Assembly: GCA_043808325.1 (NCBI GenBank)
Contig: JAZDEY010000028.1
Coordinates: 1-64,000, forward strand
DNA from: JAZDEY01 sp043808325 [NCBI: Candidatus Eiseniibacteriota bacterium]
Lineage (GTDB): Bacteria; Arandabacterota; Arandabacteria; Arandabacterales
Reading direction: 5' to 3'
DNA length: 64,000 bases
The notes under the pieces: model-generated
Told to the model about the DNA's origin: nothing
Seen by the model: only the letters and a program-made list of their open reading frames with translations
The model's database searches: none
Made by a program: the position numbers and the translations under genes
In this document: positions 43,706 through 51,815 of the stretch, piece after piece
Numbering within the stretch: position 1 is the first letter of the stretch
Layout: each line of letters begins with the position of its first letter

Positions 43706-43741
43706 GCGCTGTTGTGACGGCAAGCGGAGCAAGGGGGGATT

Positions 43742-44020
43742 GTGACCAAAGCGGACATCGTCGAGGAGATTGCCTCCAAGACGGGACTGACGAGGAAAGA
43801 GACTGCGGAGATCGTCGAGCATTTCATAGCTGCGGTCAAGGGCGCTCTAAAGGAAGGTAACCATATTGAAATGAGGGGTTTCGGGACTTTCAAGGTAGCG
43901 GTGCGCAAGCAGCGAGCGGCCAGAAATCCGCGTACCGGAGAGGTCGTCCCACTTCCTGAGCGCAAAGTACCTGTCTTCAAGGTGTCAAGGGAGCTGAAGG
44001 AGAGAGTAGCAGGCCTATAG
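43742..44020 (+). CDS. HU/IHF-family DNA-binding protein
   Basis: A 92-residue protein starting at GTG (MTKADIVEEIASKTGL). It has the IHF-like body KEGNHIEMRGFGTFKVAVRKQRAARNPRTGE and a short basic tail. The arm (RNPRTGEVVPLPERKVPVFK) is more IHF-like than the other two HU genes here. Confidence 0.93.
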   Translation: MTKADIVEEIASKTGLTRKETAEIVEHFIAAVKGALKEGNHIEMRGFGTFKVAVRKQRAARNPRTGEVVPLPERKVPVFKVSRELKERVAGL

Positions 44021-44033
44021 ACGCATGCCTGCT
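44008..44033 (+). terminator. Inverted repeat over the IHF stop codon
   Basis: AGCAGGC (44008-44014) and GCCTGCT (44027-44033) form a 7-bp stem that can extend by AGAG/CTCT with one bulged base. It overlaps the stop codon and has no T-run, so attenuation or stabilisation is as likely as termination. Confidence 0.35.
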
Positions 44034-44110
44034 CTCTGGCCCCGAAACAGGTCTGCACGACTTCTTGCACGCCTTAAGAAGGGGCACGGCTGGCACGCAA
44101 GGAGGAAGCT

Positions 44111-44674
44111 ATGCCAAGCAAGGTGGAGTTAGGTAAAAGGGTGAGGGAAGAACGCCTCAAGCAGACCCTGACCCTGAAAGCTGTTGAAAACCTATCGGGG
44201 GTTTCAGCCACACACATCTCCCAGATTGAGCGCGGGATCACCTGGCCGACGGTCAATGCCCTCGATAAGGTCGCAAGGGGATTGAAAAGGACCACAAGCT
44301 TCTTTCTCGAGGATGTCGAGCTTCCGGATATCTGCAAGCTTTCCGGCGGCGCAAACGGGATGATCATCAGCGAAAGCCCCAGGGTTGTGCTCAAACCTCT
44401 CTCGATCGGCATCCCTGGCGGAAAGCTCAAATTCTATATGCTGGTCGCTCACCCGGCAGGCAAAGACCGGGGCGAGATCGTCACTCATTGCCACGAGGGT
44501 GACGAGGCCGGCTTCGTCGTCAGCGGCAGGATTGAAGTCAAAGTGGGTGATGAGGTTGTAGCTCTGAAGTCGGGAGAGAGCGTCCACTTCAATGGAACCA
44601 AGCAGCACGGAATCCGGAACGTCGGCAGCGGGGTAAGCGAGTCTGTGTGGGCGGCCTGGAGCCTTGGTGTATAG
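44111..44674 (+). CDS. XRE-family regulator with cupin sensor domain
   Basis: A 187-residue transcription factor: an N-terminal helix-turn-helix (about 5-62, KRVREERLKQTLTLKAVENLSGVSATHISQIERG) and a C-terminal cupin_2 barrel (about 105-187) with HCHEGDEAGFVVSGRIEVKVGDE and HFNGTKQHGIRN, which would hold a metal or small ligand. Members typically repress or activate amino-acid, polyamine or antibiotic-response genes. No obvious target lies adjacent, and a candidate operator could not be picked out. Strong ribosome binding site AAGGAGG. Confidence 0.9.
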   Translation: MPSKVELGKRVREERLKQTLTLKAVENLSGVSATHISQIERGITWPTVNALDKVARGLKRTTSFFLEDVELPDICKLSGGANGMIISESPRVVLKPLSIGIPGGKLKFYMLVAHPAGKDRGEIVTHCHEGDEAGFVVSGRIEVKVGDEVVALKSGESVHFNGTKQHGIRNVGSGVSESVWAAWSLGV

Positions 44675-44719
44675 GCATCGGCAGAATTTGCGGATCCGCC
44701 AGAAAAGTGTAGAAAACTG

Positions 44720-44748
44720 TTGACAAGTTTGGGGACCGGTGATAGGGT
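44720..44748 (+). promoter_or_regulatory. Promoter of the HU gene at 44793
   Basis: TTGACA (44720-44725), 17 bp, TAGGGT (44743-44748), 44 bp before the ATG. Confidence 0.6.
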
Positions 44749-44792
44749 TTCCACAACGCTGAAACTTAAAGCGAGGAAAGCGAGGTGAGTGT

Positions 44793-45059
44793 ATGAACAA
44801 GGCAGAACTCGTTGAGTATGTTGCTAAGACAGCAGAGCTCACTAAGAAGAGCGCAGAGGAAGCTGTCGATGCCATTCTCGACGGAATCAAGAAGGGTGTT
44901 AAGAAGGGTGGCGTTCAGTTGGTCGGTTTTGGCAGCTTCACGGTAGCGACCAGGAAGGCAAGACTGGGAAGGAACCCGAAGACTGGCGAGCAGATCAAGA
45001 TCAAGGCCAGCAAGACGGTGAAATTCCGCCCGGGCAAGGAGTTCAAGACCAGTCTCTAA
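44793..45059 (+). CDS. HU-family DNA-binding protein
   Basis: An 88-residue HU with standard length and motifs: MNKAELVEYVAKTAELTKK, GGVQLVGFGSFTVATRKARLGRNPKTGE and the basic end KFRPGKEFK. It is probably the major housekeeping HU, with its own promoter and a strong terminator. Confidence 0.95.
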   Translation: MNKAELVEYVAKTAELTKKSAEEAVDAILDGIKKGVKKGGVQLVGFGSFTVATRKARLGRNPKTGEQIKIKASKTVKFRPGKEFKTSL

Positions 45060-45078
45060 TTTGTGCTTGGAGCTTGAT

Positions 45079-45117
45079 AGCAGAATATGGCTGCCCGCCG
45101 TATTCTGCTTTTTATTT
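45079..45117 (+). terminator. Intrinsic terminator after HU
   Basis: A 13-bp stem (45079-45091 with 45097-45109, one U-G pair) with a 5-nt loop is followed by TTTTATTT. This is the clearest rho-independent terminator in the window. Confidence 0.88.
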
Positions 45118-45132
45118 GGGTGAATCAAATTG

Positions 45133-45543
45133 GTGTACTCTCGTCGAGTGGAAGTCGCAACAACCGCAGCCAAGCAGGCCCTTGACATTACCTCGAAGGT
45201 TGCAAAGGTGGTCTCCGATTCGAGCGTCCGGAGCGGGCTGGCTCTGATTTTCACGATGCACACGACCACCGGGCTCTTTGTCAACGAGCGCGAGAGCGGG
45301 CTACAGGCGGATGTGGAAAGTGCCCTCTCGAAACTGGTGCCGGCCAATTCAGGGTACCTCCACGATCGTGTCGACGACAATGCGGCAAGTCACATACAAT
45401 CGGTTCTCTTGGGGCCCTCGCTGGTCGTCCCTGTGACTGACGGCCGGCTCGACCTGGGGACTTGGCAGAGCCTGTTCCTGGCAGAGCGCGACGGGCCGCG
45501 GCAACGGACGCTTGTGATCAAGGTGATCGGGGAGAACCGATGA
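45133..45543 (+). CDS. YjbQ/UPF0047 family protein
   Basis: A 136-residue protein of the YjbQ family, a small trimeric fold reported to have thiamin-phosphate-synthase-like activity in some bacteria. Motifs IFTMHTTTGLFVNE, HDRVDDNAASHIQSVLLGPS and TWQSLFLAERDGPRQRTL are diagnostic. It overlaps the UDG gene by 4 nt. The start is uncertain between TTG 45130 and GTG 45133. The true physiological role of the family is unresolved. Confidence 0.9.
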   Translation: MYSRRVEVATTAAKQALDITSKVAKVVSDSSVRSGLALIFTMHTTTGLFVNERESGLQADVESALSKLVPANSGYLHDRVDDNAASHIQSVLLGPSLVVPVTDGRLDLGTWQSLFLAERDGPRQRTLVIKVIGENR

Positions 45544-46157
45544 CGGAGAAGGCTGGGCAACTTGCCGATCTGGCTCGAGGCCTTGAAGGCTGCGAGAGGT
45601 GCAGCCTCGCTGAGACCAGGATCAACATAGTTGTCGGGTCGGGCTCTCCCGACGCCGAGATCATGTTTGTAGGTGAAGCACCCGGCTATCATGAGGACCT
45701 TCAGGGGCAGCCCTTCGTCGGGGCTGCGGGGAAACTCTTGGATGAGCTCTTGAAGGAAATACTCTGCATTCGCCGGGACGACGTATATATCGCCAACGTC
45801 CTGAAGTGCAGGCCTCCTGAGAATCGGGACCCGACCGCGATCGAAGTGGAGACCTGCAAGCCATTCCTCATGCGCCAGGTAGAGATCATCGCACCCAGGA
45901 TCGTCTGCACCCTTGGGAATTTCGCCACACGAACCCTGACCGATAGGCGTGAAGGCATAACCAAGCTGAGAAGGATGGTGATCCGGGCGGGCAAGAGGTG
46001 CGTCTTCCCCATGTTTCATCCAGCCGCTGCCCTTCACCGGGGGAATCTCTACGATGACGTGAGACTCGACTTCAGCGCTTTGAAGGAGTACCTATCGTCG
46101 CCGCAGCCGAGCGATGATGGAAGCGATGCCGAAACGTCCCAGATGGAGCTCTTCTGA
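45540..46157 (+). CDS. Family 4 uracil-DNA glycosylase with iron-sulfur cluster
   Basis: A 205-residue UDG that removes uracil from DNA. CxxC at residues 18-21 and later Cys in VLKCRPPENRDP and CKPFL supply the [4Fe-4S] ligands; FVGEAPGYHEDLQGQPFVG is the catalytic motif and MFHPAAALH the C-terminal His motif. The last residues, SQMELF, resemble the beta-clamp-binding motif QL(S/D)LF, which would place the enzyme at the replication fork. Start ATG 45540 overlaps the upstream stop. A longer frame from 45462 overlaps yjbQ and is not used. Confidence 0.92.
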   Translation: MTEKAGQLADLARGLEGCERCSLAETRINIVVGSGSPDAEIMFVGEAPGYHEDLQGQPFVGAAGKLLDELLKEILCIRRDDVYIANVLKCRPPENRDPTAIEVETCKPFLMRQVEIIAPRIVCTLGNFATRTLTDRREGITKLRRMVIRAGKRCVFPMFHPAAALHRGNLYDDVRLDFSALKEYLSSPQPSDDGSDAETSQMELF

Positions 46158-46160
46158 ACC

Positions 46161-46946
46161 ATGCCTAGAATCCTCTTGGGCCTTCTGGTCCTGGCAATCG
46201 GGTGCGCGGTCGGCAGCTTCTTGAATGTGGTGCGGTACCGGCTCCCCCGGAAGATCACTATGGTCTCCGGCAGATCGAAGTGTCCCAATTGCGGCCGGAC
46301 GATTGCCTGGTATGACAACATCCCCGTGGCAAGCCTCCCGGCCTTGAGGGGCAAGTGCCGATCGTGCGGATGGCGGATTCCCCGGATCTATCTCGTAGTC
46401 GAGCTGGCAACCGGGCTTGCCTTCCTCCTCGTCTGGCTGACCTTCCCCGTCAAGGAAGTGCCTGCTTATCTGGTGCTCGCCTCGCTCCTCGTCGTGACCG
46501 CCGGCATCGACTATGACCTGCGCATAATCCCCGACAGGCTGACGTTGCCCGGCATAATGCTGGGCGTGGTCTTCTCTCTCACGTTGCTCAGGCGGACCTC
46601 TTTGGGCGGCGCGCTGGTTCACTCGGGCCTGGGAATGCTTGTCGGAGGCGGGTCGCTGCTGGTGATTGCCCGTGGCTACAAATACTTCCGCAAGATTGAG
46701 GGAATGGGGGATGGGGACATCAAACTGATGGCGATGGTCGGCGCCTTCCTGGGGTGGCAGCTGTCACTGGTGACGATTTTCCTGGCCTCGCTTGTGGGAG
46801 CGATAGTAGGGATCTTTGTTGGAAGCCGGTCCGGGCAGGGCCTCAAAGCGAGCGTTCCCTACGGCGTGTTTCTGTCCCCCGCGGCGGTGGTGTCCATGCT
46901 CTGGGGGCCCGCGCTGGTCCACGTGTATCTCGGCCTGGTGAGATAA
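46161..46946 (+). CDS. pilD: Prepilin peptidase (PilD/ComC type)
   Basis: A 261-residue aspartic membrane protease and methylase for type IV pilins and type II secretion pseudopilins. The N-terminal methylase region has GSFLNVVRYRLPR and a zinc site CPNC...CRSC. The protease Asp residues are in GIDYDLRIIPD and GMGDGDIKLM. It starts 3 nt after the UDG stop. No pilin gene is in the window. Confidence 0.95.
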   Translation: MPRILLGLLVLAIGCAVGSFLNVVRYRLPRKITMVSGRSKCPNCGRTIAWYDNIPVASLPALRGKCRSCGWRIPRIYLVVELATGLAFLLVWLTFPVKEVPAYLVLASLLVVTAGIDYDLRIIPDRLTLPGIMLGVVFSLTLLRRTSLGGALVHSGLGMLVGGGSLLVIARGYKYFRKIEGMGDGDIKLMAMVGAFLGWQLSLVTIFLASLVGAIVGIFVGSRSGQGLKASVPYGVFLSPAAVVSMLWGPALVHVYLGLVR

Positions 46947-46950
46947 AACA

Positions 46951-47060
46951 GATTCCCTGGGGTGGGTTCTGGTTTGCGGTTTCGCTTTGCCCTCGCCGAT
47001 CTCCCGGCAACCTTAACCGAATTTGCCAGAGTTTTGATTTCGCCCCACCACCAGGGAATC
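46951..47060 (+). ncRNA. Candidate structured RNA of unknown class
   Basis: Directly after the prepilin peptidase gene, GATTCCCTGG (46951-46960) pairs perfectly with CCAGGGAATC (47051-47060). The stem continues for six more base pairs (GGTGGG with CCCACC) across a single bulged A, giving about 16 bp that closes a 75-nt interior. A further TCTGG/CCAGA pairing lies inside. It matches none of the tmRNA, RNase P, SRP or 6S signatures I could check by eye. Strand is not determined by sequence; plus is assumed from the neighbours. Confidence 0.4.
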
Positions 47061-47318
47061 CCTCGAAAGGAGGACCCTGTCTCTGGGCCTGCCCTGGAAA
47101 GTAGCAATGCGTGTGCCACACGCGCAGAAGAACTTCGGCCACCGCTGTGGCTTGCGATAGAATAAGATAGCGGAGGCAGCGGTGTCCGCTGGCCCGAGAT
47201 GCCCTTGAGGAAGGTTGCAGTTTGGATTCGGCGGGTGCAATGTGCAATCCCGCGGGCCCGGTTGCGCCGGCGCGAGCCCCTGCAAATGCGGCTCGGGCCC
47301 GAGCGGTCCGATTCGCAG

Positions 47319-47347
47319 TTGCGGATTTTGGCGGAATCGATTACAAT
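47319..47347 (+). promoter_or_regulatory. Upstream promoter-like element of groESL
   Basis: TTGCGG (47319-47324), 17 bp, TACAAT (47342-47347). It could drive groESL with a long leader or an unrecognised small RNA. Confidence 0.45.
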
Positions 47348-47501
47348 CTGACTGGTTCTCTGGCCAGTCCTGAGGATGGTGTGGAGACCCTGGAGTTCAA
47401 TCGTGGTCGCAATCAGCCTGAGAGAGGTTTATCCGGAAGGTACCGAGTAGGATGGAGGAGGTTCTGTTCCGTGACCTGAGCCGCTTTTTTAAGAAACTCA
47501 G

Positions 47502-47529
47502 TTGACAAGTTGCGGAACAGGCATATAAT
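47502..47529 (+). promoter_or_regulatory. Proximal groESL promoter
   Basis: Consensus TTGACA (47502-47507), 16 bp, TATAAT (47524-47529). The transcript would have a leader of about 120 nt. I see no CIRCE (HrcA) inverted repeat. Confidence 0.85.
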
Positions 47530-47657
47530 TACACGTTTGGGTGAATCTATTGCAGGAGCCCTTTGAAAGGAGGGATGCGGGGGGTCGTGTTCTGATGTCT
47601 CTCATCTGATATATTTGGCGACTCTAAGAGATAAGGTGCTGTGAAGGAGGGATTGCA

Positions 47658-47960
47658 ATGCCTGTTAAGAAGTCCAAGATACAGCCTCTCGGTGACAGGG
47701 TGGTTGTGAGGCGACTTGAAGAGGAGCAGAAGACCAAGGGCGGGATCATAGTCCCGGATACCGCAAAGGAGAAACCTCAGCAGGCCGAGGTTGTGGCCGT
47801 CGGCCCGGGCAGAGTCAGCGACGACGGCAAGCGCATACCGCCTGAGGTCAAGAAGGGCGACAAGGTACTCTTCGGCAAGTACTCAGGGTCGGAAATCACG
47901 ATGGGCGATGAAGAGTATTTGATACTTCGTGAAGATGACATTCTCGCGATCATCGCGTAA
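47658..47960 (+). CDS. groES: Co-chaperonin GroES
   Basis: A 100-residue heptameric lid of the GroEL chamber. It has the typical [34 protein letters not shown] and the mobile loop, with [14 protein letters not shown] at the end. A short Lys-rich N-terminal extension (MPVKKSK) precedes the usual start. Strong ribosome binding site AAGGAGG. groEL follows after 44 nt. Confidence 0.97.
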   Translation: MPVKKSKIQPLGDRVVVRRLEEEQKTKGGIIVPDTAKEKPQQAEVVAVGPGRVSDDGKRIPPEVKKGDKVLFGKYSGSEITMGDEEYLILREDDILAIIA

Positions 47961-48004
47961 CCGGAAGATGATCAGTTCCTGATGGAAGGATGGAGGTGTT
48001 GTGC

Positions 48005-49636
48005 ATGGCTGCTAAGCAACTGCTTTTCGACGAAAGGGCGAGGCGCTCTCTCGAGAGAGGCGTCGATGTCCTCGCAAACGCCGTCCGCGTGACGCTTGGT
48101 CCGAGGGGCCGTACAGTGGTCCTGGAGAAGAAGTGGGGATCCCCCACGGTCACTACCGACGGCGTCACGATCGCCAAAGAAATCGAGCTTGAGGACCCAT
48201 TTGAGAACATGGGTGCCCAGATGGTTAAGGAAGTGGCCACCAAGACCAGCGATGTCGCCGGCGACGGAACCACAACGGCGACAATACTGGCGCAGCTGAT
48301 GCTGCGAGAGGGACTGAAGACCATAGCGGCGGGCGCCAATCCTATGGAAGTCAAGCGCGGCATTGAGAAGGCCGTGGAAGTCGTCCTTAACGAGATCAAG
48401 AAGATCTCAAAGCCGGTCAAGGGAAGGAAAGAGATTGCTCAGGTCGGCACCATATCCGCGCACGGTGACAAAGCGGTGGGCGATCTGATCGCCGATGCGA
48501 TGGATAAGGTGGGGCGTGAAGGCGTGATCACGGTGGAAGAAGCCAAGGGGATGGAGACCACCCTGGACGTTGTCGAGGGCATGCAGTTCGACCGAGGATA
48601 TCTGTCGCCGTACTTCATCACCGAGGCCGAGAACATGACCGTGGAGCTGGAGGAGCCTTACATCCTGATCCACGAGAAGAAGATCAGCATCATGAAAGAC
48701 CTCCTGCCGCTCCTGGAGAAGATATCGCACGCGGGCAAGTCACTCCTGATTATTGCCGAGGACGTCGAGGGGGAAGCCCTTGCGACGCTGGTGGTCAACA
48801 AGCTACGAGGGGTCCTGAAGGTTGCCGCCGTCAAGGCGCCCGGCTACGGTGACCGCCGCAAGGCGATGCTCGAGGATATAGCAGTCCTCACGGCCGGTAG
48901 AATGATTGCCGAAGAGGTCGGAATCAAGTTGGAGAACGTGGGTCCTGAGGACCTGGGCAAGGCCAAGCGTGTGACGATCGACAAGGAGAACACCACGATC
49001 GTTGGCGGCAGGGGCCTTAAGAAGGACATCGACGGCCGGATAGCTCAGATCAAGAAATCGATCGAGGAGACCACTTCCGACTACGACAAGGAGAAGCTCC
49101 AGGAAAGGCTTGCAAAGCTGGCGGGTGGGGTCGCGGTGATCAAGGTCGGCGCTGCTACCGAAGTCGAGATGAAGGAGCGGAAATCCCGTGTGGAAGATGC
49201 TCTTCATGCGACCAGGGCGGCTGTCGAGGAAGGGATCGTCCCCGGGGGTGGGGTTGCTCTGATAAGAGCTATCCCGGCGCTGGATAAGATGAAGCTGCAA
49301 GGCGATGAAGCAATAGGTGTCAGGATCGTCAAGCGTGCTATCGAGGAGCCCGCCAGGCAGATAGTTGAAAATGCTGGACTCGAAGGCTCGGTGATTGTAG
49401 ACGAGATGAAGAAGCGGACGACCTATGAAGGCTTCGATGCCGCCAAGGAGGAGTTCTCCAACATGATGGAGGCCGGCATCATAGACCCGACCAAGGTCAC
49501 CCGATCAGCGCTCCTGAACGCGGCCTCCGTGGCAGCACTGATGATAACGACCGAGGCCCTTATCACCGAGCTCCCTGAAAAGAAGAAGCCGACGCCCCCG
49601 GCTCCCGGCGGAGGTTATGGCGAGGATATGTACTAA
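48005..49636 (+). CDS. groEL: Chaperonin GroEL
   Basis: The 543-residue chaperonin with all signature blocks: [46 protein letters not shown] (ATP site) and [15 protein letters not shown]. The C-terminus, [11 protein letters not shown], lacks the GGM repeats of E. coli GroEL. ATG 48005 with GGAGG is preferred to GTG-like starts upstream. Confidence 0.98.
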   Translation: MAAKQLLFDERARRSLERGVDVLANAVRVTLGPRGRTVVLEKKWGSPTVTTDGVTIAKEIELEDPFENMGAQMVKEVATKTSDVAGDGTTTATILAQLMLREGLKTIAAGANPMEVKRGIEKAVEVVLNEIKKISKPVKGRKEIAQVGTISAHGDKAVGDLIADAMDKVGREGVITVEEAKGMETTLDVVEGMQFDRGYLSPYFITEAENMTVELEEPYILIHEKKISIMKDLLPLLEKISHAGKSLLIIAEDVEGEALATLVVNKLRGVLKVAAVKAPGYGDRRKAMLEDIAVLTAGRMIAEEVGIKLENVGPEDLGKAKRVTIDKENTTIVGGRGLKKDIDGRIAQIKKSIEETTSDYDKEKLQERLAKLAGGVAVIKVGAATEVEMKERKSRVEDALHATRAAVEEGIVPGGGVALIRAIPALDKMKLQGDEAIGVRIVKRAIEEPARQIVENAGLEGSVIVDEMKKRTTYEGFDAAKEEFSNMMEAGIIDPTKVTRSALLNAASVAALMITTEALITELPEKKKPTPPAPGGGYGEDMY

Positions 49637-49710
49637 ACCTCTGAACCTTTCGCCGAGGAAGGGTGCGTTTCTTTACGGTCTGATAGCCTGATACATGGAG
49701 GTGAGACCTG

Positions 49711-49788
49711 ATGGCGAAGAAGCCAGCAAAGAAGGCTACGAAGAAGATCGCGAATAAGAAAACTACGAAGAAGGGATGCTGCAAGTAG
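49711..49788 (+). CDS. 25-residue lysine-rich peptide ending in GCCK
   Basis: The sequence is ATG-led with GGAGGTGA 7-14 nt upstream, an excellent ribosome binding site. Of 25 residues, 13 are Lys, arranged as K-K-x-A-K-K-A-T-K-K repeats, and the end is GCCK. Codons and spacing after groEL argue for real translation. It recalls histone H1-like and Lys-rich tails, and the CC pair could bind metal or form a disulphide. I know no named family. It is too short for ordinary gene callers. Confidence 0.6.
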   Translation: MAKKPAKKATKKIANKKTTKKGCCK

Positions 49789-49801
49789 TTGACTTTTTCG
49801 T

Positions 49802-49826
49802 GGAGCTAAGTGCTCCGTGGTTTTGT
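49802..49826 (+). terminator. Candidate terminator of the groESL unit
   Basis: GGAGC-5 nt-GCTCC stem (49802-49816) is followed within 4 nt by TTTT. It sits 14 bp after the small Lys-rich gene. Confidence 0.55.
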
Positions 49827-49832
49827 ATTAGG

Positions 49833-49854
49833 CCGGGGGCCTCGAGGCCCCCGG
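49833..49854. repeat. Perfect 22-bp GC-rich palindrome
   Basis: The 22 bases at 49833-49854 equal their own reverse complement (9-bp arms flanking TCGA). The sequence makes a very stable hairpin on either strand. It could be a second terminator or a protein-binding site; no T-run follows. Confidence 0.5.
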
Positions 49855-50064
49855 TGAACCGATTCGGCGCTCACCGTGGCTTTTGCCGCCTGTGTGTACC
49901 TTGTGGTAGCAGTGAGTCAGCGAAAGATGTTCGGCCAGGCGGAGTGTATGTGCGGGCAGGTCGGCGGCGGACCGTCGCCGTAACGAGAAGAGCGGTCCTC
50001 TCGGGGGATGCTGGGCTGGGGAGTAAGCGCAAGCGATCGGTATCCGCAGATCGGACTGAGCAGC

Positions 50065-50973
50065 ATGAGTGAGATGGAATGTCCGGGTAAGAGAAACTTC
50101 TTGGGGCTTTCCGACCAATATAGCTCTATCGACAAGAGCCTCTTCGACATAATCCCCGTCCCCTACGATGCCACATCGACTTATCTGCCCGGCTCCCGGA
50201 GGGGTCCCAGGGCCATAATCGACGCGTCTGCCAACCTGGAGCTCTACGACCACCAGCTGGATATGGAGCCGGTGAGGGCCGGTTTTGCCACGCTGGAGGA
50301 CGTGCCTTTGTGCCTCGGCGACCCTGCGATGATGGTCAAGGCGGTCGAAGACGTCGTGGCCGGTGTTGTGGCGAGGGACCGGTTTCCCATTGTGCTGGGT
50401 GGTGAGCATACGGTCAGCCTCGGGGCCGTAAGCGCCCTGGCGCGCAAAGAGAGATTCTGTGTGGTCAGCCTGGATGCCCACGCGGACTTGAGGGACACCT
50501 ACCAGGGAACGAGGTTCAGTCATGCCTGTTTCCTGCGGCGCGCGTCGGAACTTGCCGATTGGTGCGTCCTTGGAGTTCGGAGCATTTCCAGGGAAGAGGT
50601 CGACTTTGCGGCGAGCGCCGGGCCAAGGATATTCTATGCCGACTCCCTGGTAAAGGGTGGCGTTGGTGCGGTTGATCTTGACTTTATTCCCGGGACTGTT
50701 TACTTGAGTATTGACGTGGACGTGCTTGATCCGTCGATTATGCCGGCTACGGGTACGCCTGAGCCGGGCGGACTCGAGTGGTACGACTTGCTGGAGCTCT
50801 TGAAGCGTATCGTCAGCGGCAGAAGAGTTCTCGGCTTTGATGTGGTTGAGCTTTGCCCGCTCGCGGGAAATCCCGCTCCGGATTTCACTGCGGCCAAGCT
50901 CATATACAGACTGGTAGGCACGATCATGAAGTTTTCGTCAAACCGGGAGGACGACAGGACTCGCCATGGCTAA
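50065..50973 (+). CDS. speB: Agmatinase/arginase-family ureohydrolase
   Basis: A 302-residue ureohydrolase that uses a binuclear Mn centre to cleave a guanidino group and release urea. Metal ligands are visible in GGEHTVSLG, SLDAHADLRDTYQG and SIDVDVLDPSIMPATGTPEPGG. Family members hydrolyse agmatine to putrescine. The N-terminal 20 residues of a longer frame from 50008 are not typical, so ATG 50065 is chosen. Formiminoglutamase or guanidinobutyrase activity cannot be excluded. Its stop overlaps the rpoZ start by 8 nt. Confidence 0.85.
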   Translation: MSEMECPGKRNFLGLSDQYSSIDKSLFDIIPVPYDATSTYLPGSRRGPRAIIDASANLELYDHQLDMEPVRAGFATLEDVPLCLGDPAMMVKAVEDVVAGVVARDRFPIVLGGEHTVSLGAVSALARKERFCVVSLDAHADLRDTYQGTRFSHACFLRRASELADWCVLGVRSISREEVDFAASAGPRIFYADSLVKGGVGAVDLDFIPGTVYLSIDVDVLDPSIMPATGTPEPGGLEWYDLLELLKRIVSGRRVLGFDVVELCPLAGNPAPDFTAAKLIYRLVGTIMKFSSNREDDRTRHG

Positions 50974-51310
50974 GAGAAAATCCAAGAAGAAGCAGCCGGC
51001 AAAAGAAGCGCCTAAACCGCAGCAGCGCACCATAGCTCTCAATCCCGACCTCGACGTCGAAGATCAGATTCCGCTCAATGAACTACCCACGATTTTCCCC
51101 AATTCTTATGAGGCGGTGGTAGCGGCAGCGCGCAGAGCCAGGCAGCTAAATCTTGGATTGAAGCCTCTGGTCAAGACCAAAATGCTGAGGCCCGTTGATG
51201 TGGCCCTCGCAGAGCTTGCAGCCAAAAAGATCGAGTATGCTATAGACAGTGACGAATCGCTGCGAGAAGATCCGACTGTCAAGCGCAAATCTCGGTCCAA
51301 GAAGTCCTGA
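50966..51310 (+). CDS. rpoZ: RNA polymerase omega subunit
   Basis: A 114-residue omega subunit that stabilises the beta' subunit. The core from about residue 30 has IFPNSYEAVVAAARRARQLN and RPVDVALAELAAKKIEY, matching the conserved omega fold. Both ends are unusually Lys-rich (KRKSKKKQPAK and KRKSRSKKS), giving basic tails. The start ATG lies inside speB. Confidence 0.87.
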   Translation: MAKRKSKKKQPAKEAPKPQQRTIALNPDLDVEDQIPLNELPTIFPNSYEAVVAAARRARQLNLGLKPLVKTKMLRPVDVALAELAAKKIEYAIDSDESLREDPTVKRKSRSKKS

Positions 51311-51348
51311 TTTCGGTTTTTCGATCGGTGCCGCAGCCGGGCACCCGG

Positions 51349-51774
51349 GTGAAGTCAGCCGTGTTCTATAAGACCATCGAGCACACCGCGGATATCGGCA
51401 TCGAAGTTGACGCACCCGACGCGGCCGGAGTCTTCACCAATGGCGCGTTGGCGATGTTTGATCTGATGTACGGCCTTCGGTCGATCCGAACCAAAGAGAA
51501 GCGGCGGATCACTGTCACGGGCGAGAATCTGAGCGAGCTTCTGGTCGCGTGGCTCAACGAGGTTCTGTACGTTTATGCCGTGGAGAAGCTGCTGCTGGCT
51601 GGTTTCAGTGAGGCGACTCTTTCGGGGGATTGCTTCTCGGCCTGGGGCGTCGGTGAGAAGCTGGATCCTGGCGTTCACAGGTGCGACATGGAGATCAAGG
51701 CTGCGACCTATCATAACCTCTCCTTCAAGCAAACCGGCGACAGATGGACGGCGCGGATAATCCTCGACGTCTGA
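51349..51774 (+). CDS. Archease, RtcB activator
   Basis: A 141-residue archease that speeds guanylylation of the RNA ligase RtcB. Family signatures are IEHTADIGIEVDAPD, LSELLVAWLNEVLYVY and a C-terminal IKAATYHNLSFKQTGDRWTARIILDV, with a metal-binding Asp near each end. It precedes rtcB by about 40 nt. The start is uncertain (GTG 51349 or GTG 51328). Confidence 0.93.
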   Translation: MKSAVFYKTIEHTADIGIEVDAPDAAGVFTNGALAMFDLMYGLRSIRTKEKRRITVTGENLSELLVAWLNEVLYVYAVEKLLLAGFSEATLSGDCFSAWGVGEKLDPGVHRCDMEIKAATYHNLSFKQTGDRWTARIILDV

Positions 51775-51815
51775 TGCCGCCCGGCATTCGATGCGATCGG
51801 CAGCCGAGGTGATCT

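Larger units (their letters stand above)
46947..47501. other. Long gene-free region before groES
   Basis: About 700 bp lie between the prepilin peptidase and groES. Besides the 46951-47060 structure it holds further hairpins (GCGTGT/ACACGC near 47110, GCCAC/GTGGC near 47142, AGCGGA/TCCGCT near 47172), a perfect 14-bp palindrome at 47291-47304, and two promoter-like sites. An 85-codon frame at 47222-47479 spans a promoter and has no recognisable protein features. Confidence 0.5.

Noticed and set aside
47222-47479. 85-codon plus-strand frame before groES
   Set aside because: It overlaps a promoter-like element and a palindrome, has low-complexity Ala/Arg content and no ribosome binding site.
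47530-47657. CIRCE heat-shock operator in the groES leader
   Set aside because: No TTAGCACTC-N9-GAGTGCTAA-like inverted repeat is present.
49776-50072. 98-codon plus-strand frame between groEL and speB
   Set aside because: It overlaps the terminator-like hairpin and palindrome and the start of speB; no protein-like features.
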